Positions 1 to 7,535 of a stretch of 50,843 bases of DNA are shown here, piece by piece (position 1 is the first letter of the stretch; every line of letters starts with the position of its first letter). The notes beneath the pieces were generated by a model. That model saw only the letters and a program-made list of their open reading frames with translations. It ran no database searches and was not told the origin of the DNA. Made by a program: the position numbers and the translations under genes. This stretch comes from Flavobacteriales bacterium (GTDB taxonomy: Bacteria > Bacteroidota > Bacteroidia > Flavobacteriales > Schleiferiaceae), in contig REDE01000094.1 of NCBI GenBank assembly GCA_007693635.1, positions 1-50,843 of the forward strand, given 5' to 3'.

Positions 1-1749
1 CCATAGGAATGGGAAATCGTAGACAAACTCGCCGGCTTTGGAGTATTCGCCGTAGCGCACGGTTTCCGACCGGAATGGGCGAACCATTTGAGAGTGACAC
101 GCATTACAACCTTCACGAATGTATAGGTCGCGACCTTCCAGCTCTAGTGCGGTATAAGGTTTCACGCTTTCAATTTTAGGAATATTACTGTCGACCATAA
201 TGGTGGGGACTATTTCCACAACACCACCAATTAAGATGACAACAATACTGAGGATCATCAGCTGTGTAGGACGACGCTCAATACCGCGATGCCAGTGTTC
301 TCCTTTATGTTTTTTGTAGGTTGGAGCCAATGCAGGAGCTTCTGCAGGTTCTTCAGCTTCGAAGTCTCCGGCGCGAATGGTACGGTAGAGGTTTACAAAC
401 ATGAATATCAAACCAATTACGTAGAGTGCACCACCAATTGCGCGAAGAGCGTACATCGGCATCAATTGAGTCACGGTCTCTAAGAAGTTACCGTATACCA
501 ATGTCCCGTCGGGATTAAACTGCTTCCACATCAAACTTTGAGTGAAACCACTCACGTACATCGGAAGTGCCCAGAAAACGATACCTAAGGTTCCAATCCA
601 GAAGTGGGTATTAGCCATGCGCTCACTGTGTAGATTTACACGGTACATTCTAGGAATAAGCCAGTAGGCCATACCAAAGATTAAAAACCCGTTCCATCCT
701 AATGTTCCAATATGAACGTGAGCAGGAATCCAGTCTGTATAGTGAGCTAGTGCATTAACATTTTTCAATGAAAGCATTGGGCCTTCAAAAGTAGCCATAC
801 CGTAAGCCGTGATGGCAACAACAAAGAATTTCAAAACAGCACTTTCACGTACTTTGTCCCAAGCACCTCTAAGTGTAAGTAGACCATTAATCATACCACC
901 CCAAGAAGGGAAGATGAGCATCACACTAAATACCACACCTAAACTTTGAGCCCAGTCTGGTAAAGCGGTATACAGCAAGTGGTGAGGACCCGCCCAAATG
1001 TAGATGAAAATCAAGCCCCAAAAGTGAATGATCGAAAGTTTATAGGAGTAGATAGGACGATTTGCGGCCTTAGGGAGGAAGTAGTACATTAATCCTAATA
1101 TCGGTGTAGTTAAGAAAAATGCCACCGCATTATGGCCATACCACCACTGTACTAAAGCATCTTTAACACCACTATATGCCGAGTAACTTTTCATAAAGTG
1201 GACGGGCAACTCGATGTTGTTGAAAATATGCAAAACCGCCACAGTTACAAAAGTGGCAATGTAGAACCAAATGGCTACGTAAAGATGACGCTCGCGACGA
1301 CGAAGAATCGTCCAGAACATGTTTACCCCAAACGCCACCCAAACCAACGCAATTGCGATGTCGATGGGCCACTCCAATTCTGCATACTCCTTTGATGAGG
1401 TGTAACCCAATGGAAGCGTTATGACTGCAGAAAGAATGATTAATTGCCATCCCCAAAAGTGAAAGTTGGTTAGGAAATTACTCGCCAATCGCGTCTTTAA
1501 TAGGCGCTGTAGTGAATAATAAATACCGGCAAACATCGCATTGCCAACAAAGGCAAAAATCACAGCATTGGTGTGCAAAGCACGAATACGACCATAGCCT
1601 AAATAGGATAAGTCAAAGCTCATCCAGGGGAAGATGAGTTGAAGAGCCACGAGTAAGCCAACAAGCATACCAACTAGCCCAAACACCAGTCCCGCCAATA
1701 AGAAGTTGCGGACTACGGTGTTGTTATACGAAAACTTCTGCATTTCCAT
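1..1749 (-). CDS. ccoNO: cbb3-type cytochrome c oxidase, fused CcoN-CcoO subunit (3' end cut by window)
   Basis: 583 codons are visible and the frame is still open at the left edge, so the C-terminus is missing. The first ~480 residues are CcoN, the haem-copper catalytic subunit. It is a 12-helix-type membrane protein with the metal-binding His motifs QWWYGHNAVAFF, WAGPHHLLYTALPDW and HVHIGTLGWNG. A linker of ~60 residues and a new membrane anchor lead into CcoO, whose c-type haem site CNACHSQMVRPF is seen just before the cut. Fusion of ccoN and ccoO is usual in Bacteroidota. The enzyme reduces O2 to water in the inner membrane with high affinity and pumps protons. Start 1749 is an ATG, with a second in-frame ATG at 1743. 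It lies 11 nt after ccoS in the same operon. ccoP would be expected beyond the left edge. Confidence 0.97.
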   Translation of the reverse strand, partial: MEMQKFSYNNTVVRNFLLAGLVFGLVGMLVGLLVALQLIFPWMSFDLSYLGYGRIRALHTNAVIFAFVGNAMFAGIYYSLQRLLKTRLASNFLTNFHFWGWQLIILSAVITLPLGYTSSKEYAELEWPIDIAIALVWVAFGVNMFWTILRRRERHLYVAIWFYIATFVTVAVLHIFNNIELPVHFMKSYSAYSGVKDALVQWWYGHNAVAFFLTTPILGLMYYFLPKAANRPIYSYKLSIIHFWGLIFIYIWAGPHHLLYTALPDWAQSLGVVFSVMLIFPSWGGMINGLLTLRGAWDKVRESAVLKFFVVAITAYGMATFEGPMLSLKNVNALAHYTDWIPAHVHIGTLGWNGFLIFGMAYWLIPRMYRVNLHSERMANTHFWIGTLGIVFWALPMYVSGFTQSLMWKQFNPDGTLVYGNFLETVTQLMPMYALRAIGGALYVIGLIFMFVNLYRTIRAGDFEAEEPAEAPALAPTYKKHKGEHWHRGIERRPTQLMILSIVVILIGGVVEIVPTIMVDSNIPKIESVKPYTALELEGRDLYIREGCNACHSQMVRPFRSETVRYGEYSKAGEFVYDFPFLW

Positions 1750-1760
1750 AAAAGATAGGT

Positions 1761-1958
1761 TTAATTTCCTTTGGATTTAGTTACCTCATTAGATTCCGTT
1801 TTTTGCGATGCAAAACTCGGTTTTTTATCAAACAACATGCGCATTGCCGGCGAGTCTCCGTCTTCAAATTGTCCCGTCTTCAACGACCACAAAAAAGCGA
1901 TCAAAAAGCCTATGGCTAAGATTAGAGATATAAATATGAGGACAAAGATTATTTCCAT
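1761..1958 (-). CDS. ccoS: cbb3 oxidase assembly protein CcoS
   Basis: 65-residue protein with one N-terminal membrane helix starting MEIIFVLIFISLILAIGF, then the family-typical stretch FLWSLKTGQFEDGDSPAMRM and a polar tail. CcoS is needed for cofactor (haem/copper) insertion into cbb3 oxidase and is normally found beside ccoN, as here. ATG 1958 is chosen over the preceding in-frame TTG because the family begins at MEII and the promoter at 1988-1995 leaves a leader of ~26 nt. ccoI, the copper ATPase often found just upstream of ccoS, is not present: the next gene upstream is DUF6427. Confidence 0.93.
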   Translation of the reverse strand: MEIIFVLIFISLILAIGFLIAFLWSLKTGQFEDGDSPAMRMLFDKKPSFASQKTESNEVTKSKGN

Positions 1959-1987
1959 CAATCGCGGTATTTGTTCTAATGATGGAG

Positions 1988-1995
1988 CAAAACTA
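1988..1995 (-). promoter_or_regulatory. -7 promoter element of ccoS-ccoNO
   Basis: Read on the minus strand this is TAGTTTTG, an exact match to the Bacteroidota -7 consensus TAnnTTTG. Transcription would begin near 1984, ~26 nt before ccoS. No TTG (-33) element lies 18-21 nt upstream, which fits a promoter that needs an activator. Confidence 0.6.
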
Positions 1996-2017
1996 TATGA
2001 AATGTGAAAAAAAATAC

Positions 2018-2053
2018 CTGATACTACTCAGTTTAAAAACTGATTTTAATCAG
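2018..2053. promoter_or_regulatory. two FNR/CRP-like dyads upstream of the cbb3 operon
   Basis: Two 14-nt dyads have centres 22 nt apart. CTGAT-TTTA-ATCAG (2040-2053) has perfect 5-nt arms. CTGAT-ACTA-CTCAG (2018-2031) has one mismatch between arms. Both resemble the FNR site TTGAT-N4-ATCAA. Relative to the inferred start (~1984) the centres fall near -41 and -63, positions typical for CRP/FNR activators. The 2040-2053 dyad, followed by T5 on the minus strand, could instead act as a weak terminator for the DUF6427 gene. Confidence 0.45.
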
Positions 2054-2080
2054 GTTTTTAGGCCTTTTTGCGGCGACTAA

Positions 2081-3037
2081 TTAGCCTAAAAAATTGTTAA
2101 TCAACGGAGTGATTAAAACGAGGCTTAAAATGACATAAAAAGCTATTTCGCGTCTTCTGGCGTTGAAGTGGTTCATCCGGTTCGCGGTAAAGAGGATGAT
2201 GCTCGCTAAATACGTGCTAATAGCAACAGGCCATGCCGCCCAAAGTATGGTTGATGACAAACAAACGATGATCAATAAAAAACCAAATGAAGCAAAATGT
2301 CGTTTGGAAATATTTCCGTGAGAAATGGCACGTTTTACCTCGCCTAAACTCCAAATGAAAAGTAAACCGAGTATAATTAACAAGTACCATTGTGAGCTCT
2401 CTAATAAAGATTCAGGGAACGATGACCGAAAGCGATACTGCGGTATACTCGGAATAAACCATTCTATAAGTAAAAGCGCAGTCGATACCACAATTACAAC
2501 GGTCAATACACCGAAAACGCTGAGTAAAATGCCGCGAATTATCGGTTGTCCATGAGCAAAAAAGAAAATCCATACGCCCACTAAAAACAATACATATTGG
2601 TAGTGAAACAATCCTAAGACTCCAATTGCCATTCCTAGGTCAAATACCGAAAAATTACGATTTGAACTCTCTTCGGTTCGCCACAATAGAAATATGATGA
2701 ACGAAAAAAATAGAAAAGCTTGGGCGTAACTCAAAAAGGAACTACTCCCCATCAAACTGACTCCGAAAAAAACCGAAAATACAGGAATGAAATAGTGGTT
2801 CCCTCCAAAACCTAAACGAGAAACTACCAAGTTTAAGATCACACCCCCAACTAACCAGAACGTTATGCCTATAACTTGCCCCCAACGACCAATTAAATCG
2901 TACTCAATACCCCAAAAATACCAAGGCATAAGCGAAGGCGATGTCTGGAGAGCCGACCAAAAAAACAAACCTATTGTTAATATTATCAAAGAAATAGGAT
3001 GTTGTACCCGAGAACCTGAAAAGAAGCTTGCTAACAT
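2081..3037 (-). CDS. DUF6427 family integral membrane protein
   Basis: 318-residue, very hydrophobic protein with about nine to ten predicted membrane segments and no recognisable catalytic motif. The N-terminus, MLASFFSGSRVQHPISLIIL, resembles the Bacteroidota-restricted DUF6427 family, often found beside DUF6341 and uracil phosphoribosyltransferase genes. Here DUF6341 is present divergently (48 nt between start codons) but upp is not. ATG 3037 is the natural start. An inverted repeat TTTTTAGGC (2055-2063) / GCCTAAAAA (2084-2092) straddles the stop codon. Function unknown. The family call is from recalled similarity and is less certain than the membrane topology. Confidence 0.68.
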   Translation of the reverse strand: MLASFFSGSRVQHPISLIILTIGLFFWSALQTSPSLMPWYFWGIEYDLIGRWGQVIGITFWLVGGVILNLVVSRLGFGGNHYFIPVFSVFFGVSLMGSSSFLSYAQAFLFFSFIIFLLWRTEESSNRNFSVFDLGMAIGVLGLFHYQYVLFLVGVWIFFFAHGQPIIRGILLSVFGVLTVVIVVSTALLLIEWFIPSIPQYRFRSSFPESLLESSQWYLLIILGLLFIWSLGEVKRAISHGNISKRHFASFGFLLIIVCLSSTILWAAWPVAISTYLASIILFTANRMNHFNARRREIAFYVILSLVLITPLINNFLG

Positions 3038-3051
3038 TTAAAGCTGTGCTG

Positions 3052-3059
3052 TATTTTTG
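3052..3059 (+). promoter_or_regulatory. promoter of the DUF6341 gene
   Basis: TATTTTTG matches TAnnTTTG exactly. A TTG at 3028-3030 sits 21 nt upstream as a -33 element. The inferred start near 3063 gives a leader of ~22 nt to ATG 3085, which rules against the earlier in-frame start at 3028. Confidence 0.6.
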
Positions 3060-3084
3060 TGCCGAAATTACAATACATAGCATC

Positions 3085-3252
3085 ATGATCAACGACATTG
3101 TTTACGCATTAGGTGACTTCTTTACTTGGACGTTCAAAATTCTTCCAACTTTAGGCAACTTGCCAAACGTCATCATTTCCCTGATCATTACGGGTTACTT
3201 CATCTACTGGCTTGGGCAAATTCGCAAGCACGAGCAAGCTGGTGAAAAATAA
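3085..3252 (+). CDS. DUF6341 family small membrane protein
   Basis: 55-residue protein beginning MINDIVYALGDFFTWTFKIL, with a membrane helix near residues 28-42 (LPNVIISLIITGYFIYWLG) and a charged tail. It matches the flavobacterial DUF6341 family, of unknown function, that is usually a neighbour of DUF6427. The longer open frame starting at 3028 is rejected because the promoter lies inside it and the extra residues do not look like family sequence. Gene is followed by two hairpins, the second a good terminator. Small size suggests a membrane accessory role, but that is inference. Confidence 0.75.
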   Translation: MINDIVYALGDFFTWTFKILPTLGNLPNVIISLIITGYFIYWLGQIRKHEQAGEK

Positions 3253-3318
3253 TCAGTGTTGATTATCAAATTTTAAGCTATTCCTCCCGCATCCGGGAGT
3301 TAATCTTATATTATTCCC

Positions 3319-3349
3319 ACCTCCCAAATTCTTTTTGGGGGGTTTTTTT
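3319..3349 (+). terminator. Rho-independent terminator after the DUF6341 gene
   Basis: A 10-bp stem with one G:U pair (3319-3328 with 3334-3343), a 5-nt loop, and a T run to 3349. A separate perfect 6-bp hairpin (CTCCCG/CGGGAG, 3284-3299, loop CATC) lies just before it but has no T tract. Confidence 0.85.
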
Positions 3350-3382
3350 GTTTTTACTCTTGCGTAATTATAGTACATTTCT

Positions 3383-3390
3383 TACATTTG
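3383..3390 (+). promoter_or_regulatory. promoter of recJ, directly against the start codon
   Basis: TACATTTG matches TAnnTTTG. TTG at 3360-3362 gives a 20-nt spacer. Only 4 nt separate the element from ATG 3395, so the transcript would be leaderless or nearly so. Confidence 0.65.
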
Positions 3391-3394
3391 CTGC

Positions 3395-5113
3395 ATGCTA
3401 AAAATTCAGTCTTCATATCAATGGAATTATCCTTCTGGTGAGCTCGCCGAGCGCGCAATGTCGCTTAGTAGAGAGTGGGGTACTCAACCGGTAATTGCTA
3501 TGCTGATGCTGCGCCGGGATTTGGAAACGCGCGATAAACAAAAATCGTTTTTTGTCCCCAAGCTGGAATTTCTGCATGATCCTTATCTAATGGCGGATAT
3601 GCACAAAGCTGTTGATCGTATAATTCAAGCAAAAGAATCGAATCAGAAATTTATGATCTACGGGGATTATGATGTCGACGGAACAACATCTGTGGCCCTG
3701 CTGGCTCGATATTTTAAGCATTTTCACGACAATTTTATTACCTACATCCCTGATCGTTATAAGGAAGGTTACGGACTGTCGAAGGCCGGCATTGATTTCG
3801 CTCTGGAGGCCGGCTGCTCTTTGCTTATTGCTTTGGATTGTGGAATAAAAGCTGTGGATTTGGTCGATTATGCCAATACAAAGGGTTTGGATATTATTAT
3901 TTGTGATCATCATACCCCAGCTGAGATACTTCCTAATGCAGTTGCTGTGCTGGACCCTAAGCGTTCTGATTGCTTGTATCCTTATAAAGAACTATCTGGT
4001 TGCGGAGTTGGATTTAAACTCCTAACGGCACTCGATTTAAAAACGAATCGAAATGGGGATTTTCTAATGCAGCAACTGGATATCTTGGCTTTGAGCATCG
4101 GTGCGGATATCGTTCCCATAACTGGTGAAAACCGAATATTAGCATATTTTGGGATGAGGCAAATAAAGACTTTTCCATCGCTGGGTATTAACGCATTAAT
4201 TAAGGTTTCGGGTAGAGCTATCCATTCTATCGACGATGTTGTATTTTCGGTTGCGCCGCGGATTAACGCCGCTGGCAGAATTGAGCACGGTAGTTTGGCG
4301 GTAGAGTTGTTGAGTACTGAAGATCCACATCGGGCCAAACTACTGGCAGAGAAAGTCAATTTACTCAATCAACAGCGCCGAGATTTGGATAAGACGATTA
4401 CCAACGAAGCTTTAGAGCAGATTAAGTCTTCATTGAATCCGGACGCCCCGGCAACGGTAGTTTGGAGTGATTCGTGGAATAAAGGCGTAATCGGAATTGT
4501 TGCGTCGCGCTTAATTGAAACCCATTATCGACCTACGATAGTGCTTACTCGAAGTGGTGATGTGTATGCAGGTTCAGCCCGATCCGTTGAGGGTTTTGAT
4601 TTGTACCAAGCGCTCGATAAATGCCGCGATACACTGATTCAATTTGGCGGACATAAATACGCCGCGGGGATGACCATTTTACCGGATAAACTCGAAGCAT
4701 TTAAAGCGAAGTTTTTGTCAACGGTTAGTCTATCTATTGAACCAGATCAAAAGACTCCCACGCTTTATATCGACGCCGTATTGCCCTTTGAGCAGATTGA
4801 CGATACGCTCATCAATACACTTCGACGAATGCATCCCTTTGGACCCTCTAATATGAAACCGGTTTTTGTTACCCGTAACTTGATGGTGACGGATAACTCA
4901 AAAAAGGTTGGCTCGGATTTGACCCATCTTAAGATGGAGTTGGTAGATCCACAAAGCGGTGAAACCATTAATGCTATTGCCTTTGGTATGGGCGATAAGC
5001 TGGAGGCGTTAATTGCTTCGGAACGCGTACATGTTGCTTACCATTTAGAAGAAAACCACTGGAACGGCAAGGTTTCGAAACAGTTGCATGTTCTTGATGT
5101 CGTTTCTGAATAA
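3395..5113 (+). CDS. recJ: single-stranded-DNA-specific 5'-3' exonuclease RecJ
   Basis: 572 residues, normal for the family. The DHH phosphoesterase domain has YGDYDVDGTTSV (residues ~89-100) and CDHHTPAEILP (~170-180), which hold the metal-binding Asp/His residues, and further INAAGRIEHG (~290). The DHHA1 domain has FGGHKYAAGMTI (~418-429). The C-terminal OB-fold region follows. RecJ degrades single strands during RecF-pathway recombination, base excision and mismatch repair. The start is fixed by the promoter 4 nt upstream and by the absence of earlier plausible family sequence. Convergent with yqeY. A single-gene transcription unit. Confidence 0.97.
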   Translation: MLKIQSSYQWNYPSGELAERAMSLSREWGTQPVIAMLMLRRDLETRDKQKSFFVPKLEFLHDPYLMADMHKAVDRIIQAKESNQKFMIYGDYDVDGTTSVALLARYFKHFHDNFITYIPDRYKEGYGLSKAGIDFALEAGCSLLIALDCGIKAVDLVDYANTKGLDIIICDHHTPAEILPNAVAVLDPKRSDCLYPYKELSGCGVGFKLLTALDLKTNRNGDFLMQQLDILALSIGADIVPITGENRILAYFGMRQIKTFPSLGINALIKVSGRAIHSIDDVVFSVAPRINAAGRIEHGSLAVELLSTEDPHRAKLLAEKVNLLNQQRRDLDKTITNEALEQIKSSLNPDAPATVVWSDSWNKGVIGIVASRLIETHYRPTIVLTRSGDVYAGSARSVEGFDLYQALDKCRDTLIQFGGHKYAAGMTILPDKLEAFKAKFLSTVSLSIEPDQKTPTLYIDAVLPFEQIDDTLINTLRRMHPFGPSNMKPVFVTRNLMVTDNSKKVGSDLTHLKMELVDPQSGETINAIAFGMGDKLEALIASERVHVAYHLEENHWNGKVSKQLHVLDVVSE

Positions 5114-5135
5114 TGCTTATCCGTAAAAAGTCATA

Positions 5136-5160
5136 CAGCGAATAAGGTTCAATATCGCTG
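5136..5160. terminator. hairpin between convergent recJ and yqeY
   Basis: Inverted repeat CAGCGA (5136-5141) / TCGCTG (5155-5160). On the minus strand it is followed after five bases by T5, so it could end the dcw/yqeY transcript. It is weak as an intrinsic terminator. Confidence 0.4.
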
Positions 5161-5183
5161 CGATTTACCTAATCCAAACTTTT

Positions 5184-5636
5184 TTAGACCTTTGAAAGAA
5201 GTGACTTTACCATATCGGAAATTTCTTTTCCTCCTGCTCTACCGGCAATACTTTGGTTTGCTGCGCCCATCACCTTTCCCATATCGGCCATGCTAGAAGC
5301 TCCGGTTGTTGCGATAACCTCTTTAATAATTGCTTCGAGCTCTTGTGCAGAAAGCTGCTTGGGAAGAAATTCCTCGATAATACGTAGTTGAGCCTCTTCT
5401 TCTTCGGCAAGCTCTGGTCGGTTTTGCTCCCTGAAAATTTCTGCCGATTCCTTGCGTTGTTTTTGCAGTTTTTGCAACAAAGCCAACTCAGATTTCTCGT
5501 CTAAGGTCACTCCAGCTTTTTCCGTTTTCGCCAATAAAATTGCGCTTTTTATAGCGCGTAAGGCATTTAAAGCATCTTTGTCTTTGTTCTTCATCGCCTC
5601 TTTAAGGGAGGCGGTTATTTTGTTTTCTAAACTCAT
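5184..5636 (-). CDS. GatB/YqeY domain-containing protein
   Basis: 150 residues. Helical and charged N-terminal half, then the family signature region EFLPKQLSAQELEAIIKEV and the C-terminal MADMGKVMGA motif resembling the tail domain of GatB and related amidotransferases. The free-standing YqeY family has no firmly assigned reaction. A role in tRNA-dependent amidation or tRNA binding is suggested by the domain only. The start lies 1 nt from the ftsZ stop codon, so it is probably translated from the same mRNA. It is the last gene of the dcw run. Confidence 0.93.
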   Translation of the reverse strand: MSLENKITASLKEAMKNKDKDALNALRAIKSAILLAKTEKAGVTLDEKSELALLQKLQKQRKESAEIFREQNRPELAEEEEAQLRIIEEFLPKQLSAQELEAIIKEVIATTGASSMADMGKVMGAANQSIAGRAGGKEISDMVKSLLSKV

Positions 5637-5637
5637 T

Positions 5638-7506
5638 TTAGTCTACGTTGTCGTGTAAGAAACTATTATTCCCTCTTAATCCAGAGCCTTGCTGTGAATT
5701 TCCAACACTCATGTTGCCAAATCGTTCGGATTTGCTAGGAATTTCATCGGGAAGCTCTAAACCTTTGCGCTTAAATGCGGGGATCGCCGACAACTCATCA
5801 AGCTCGTCAAGTTTTTTGCGGAAGCGATGATTGAATGCACGAAGTTGCTCCCTGCGTTCTTCGTTTTTTGTGCGCATACTATCGGAAATCGGACGATCAA
5901 ATGGATTGGCGTCGGTTTCTTCACTGGTGGTTTTAGCTTCGGATATTTCTGGTTTTGAAACAGTATTTACTTGTAGTTTGATTTCTTCAGACTCATGGTT
6001 CTCCGTGTTTTTTACACCGGAAAGTTTCTTCTCCATATCTAAATAGTCCTCCAATTCATAGATGACTTTTTCCTCCTTTTGCTCGGATTCTTCTATATGG
6101 AGGTCTACCTCAAAAGAGGGTTCTTCCTTTGTTTCGATTCGCGTTTCGAAAGCGTCTTCCTCTAAAGCGATATTCTGCTCGGACTGATTATTTACATAAT
6201 CGTTTTGTTCAGCTTCGTTGCGGATTTCTTCTTCGCTCTCATCCTCAATGTTGAAGGGAACATATTCGTCGGCTTCGTCTAGTGAAAAGGTAATGATATC
6301 TTCACTTTCAATGGGTGCCGATTCCGGTTGAAACACCTCTTCCTCAGCGGTAATTTGTGGCTTTTCATCATCGCTTTGAAAAAGGTCGATTTGTTTTATA
6401 GGCTTCTCTTCCTTCTTCGTACTAGCTTCTGATTTCAGTGGTTTTTCAAAAATATTTTGACTAACTTCTTGGTCATCTTCTAGCGTATGAACAATTTTTT
6501 TCGCCTGCTTAACGATTACAGTTTCTTGTTTTTCGGTAGAAAAACCGGTTGCGATTACGGTTACAGAAACCTCGTTTCCTAGACCTTCTTCTTCGCCAAC
6601 GCCCATAATAATATTTGCGCTTCCTCCGGCTTGCTGTTGGATATGATCGTTGATTTCTCCAATTTCATCGATGGTAATTTCCTCTTGACCGGAAATAATG
6701 AGTAAGAGTACATTCTTGGCTCCACGGATGTGGTTGTCGTTGAGTAAAGGAGAGTCTAGTGCACGCATGATTGCTTCCTTTGCTCGGTTCTCACCGTTCG
6801 CTTTGCCGCTTCCCATGATGGCTGTGCCGGAGTTGTTTAGAACGGTCTTCGCGTCACGTAAGTCAATATTTATATTGTATTGGTGGGTGATGACCTCGGC
6901 AATTCCTCGAACGGCAATAGCCACAACCTCATCAGCCTTGGCAAATCCTGCTTTAAATCCTAAGTTGCCATAGACTTCTCGGAGTTTATTATTGTTGATC
7001 ACAATGAGTGAATCAACATTTTTTCTCATTTCTTCGATACCGGTGTGCGCTTGCTGCAATCGACTTGCGCCTTCAAAGGCAAAGGGTGTGGTAACGATTC
7101 CCACCGTTAGAATTCCTTGTTCTTTAGCGATGCGTGCAATCACTGGTGCTGCACCAGTTCCGGTTCCTCCGCCCATTCCGGCGGTAACGAATACCATTTT
7201 GGTGTTTGATGCCAGAATGTTTTCAATTTCTTCGCGTGATTCCTCCGCGGCTTCTCTTCCAATATCGGGATTTGCTCCGGCACCAAGTCCTTCCGTGATG
7301 GTTCTCCCCAATTGGATTCTGTTGGGAATAGGACTAGATAATAGTGCTTGGTTATCGGTATTGCTAATGAAGAAGTCTACTCCACGAATGCCTTGTTCGT
7401 ACATGTGGTTTACTGCATTTCCTCCTCCTCCACCAACACCAATAACTTTAATTACTGCCGGGGGGTTTTTAGGTAGGTCAAAATTGAGTCCGTCGAGCGT
7501 ATCCAT
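5638..7506 (-). CDS. ftsZ: cell division protein FtsZ with long acidic C-terminal extension
   Basis: 622 residues. The tubulin-like GTPase core covers roughly residues 15-335, with the nucleotide-binding VGGGGGNAVNHM (~24-35), the tubulin signature GMGGGTGTGAAP (110-121) and the T7-loop region before the C-terminal domain. FtsZ polymerises into the Z ring and organises division. After the core comes a ~290-residue Glu/Asp-rich disordered linker and then basic and Gly/Asn-rich segments. Long tails are known in Bacteroidota and this one is long even so. It follows ftsA by 29 nt and precedes yqeY by 1 nt. Confidence 0.98.
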   Translation of the reverse strand: MDTLDGLNFDLPKNPPAVIKVIGVGGGGGNAVNHMYEQGIRGVDFFISNTDNQALLSSPIPNRIQLGRTITEGLGAGANPDIGREAAEESREEIENILASNTKMVFVTAGMGGGTGTGAAPVIARIAKEQGILTVGIVTTPFAFEGASRLQQAHTGIEEMRKNVDSLIVINNNKLREVYGNLGFKAGFAKADEVVAIAVRGIAEVITHQYNINIDLRDAKTVLNNSGTAIMGSGKANGENRAKEAIMRALDSPLLNDNHIRGAKNVLLLIISGQEEITIDEIGEINDHIQQQAGGSANIIMGVGEEEGLGNEVSVTVIATGFSTEKQETVIVKQAKKIVHTLEDDQEVSQNIFEKPLKSEASTKKEEKPIKQIDLFQSDDEKPQITAEEEVFQPESAPIESEDIITFSLDEADEYVPFNIEDESEEEIRNEAEQNDYVNNQSEQNIALEEDAFETRIETKEEPSFEVDLHIEESEQKEEKVIYELEDYLDMEKKLSGVKNTENHESEEIKLQVNTVSKPEISEAKTTSEETDANPFDRPISDSMRTKNEERREQLRAFNHRFRKKLDELDELSAIPAFKRKGLELPDEIPSKSERFGNMSVGNSQQGSGLRGNNSFLHDNVD

Positions 7507-7535
7507 AAGTCTGAATTATTATTGTGTGGTTGGGG

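Noticed and set aside
4056-4368. Long antisense frames inside recJ, ftsZ, murG and other genes
   Set aside because: They are shadows of strongly conserved coding frames with no family sequence of their own.
5134-5165. Strong intrinsic terminator between recJ and yqeY
   Set aside because: The stem is only six clean pairs with a large loop and the T run is five bases away, so it is kept only as a weak hairpin.
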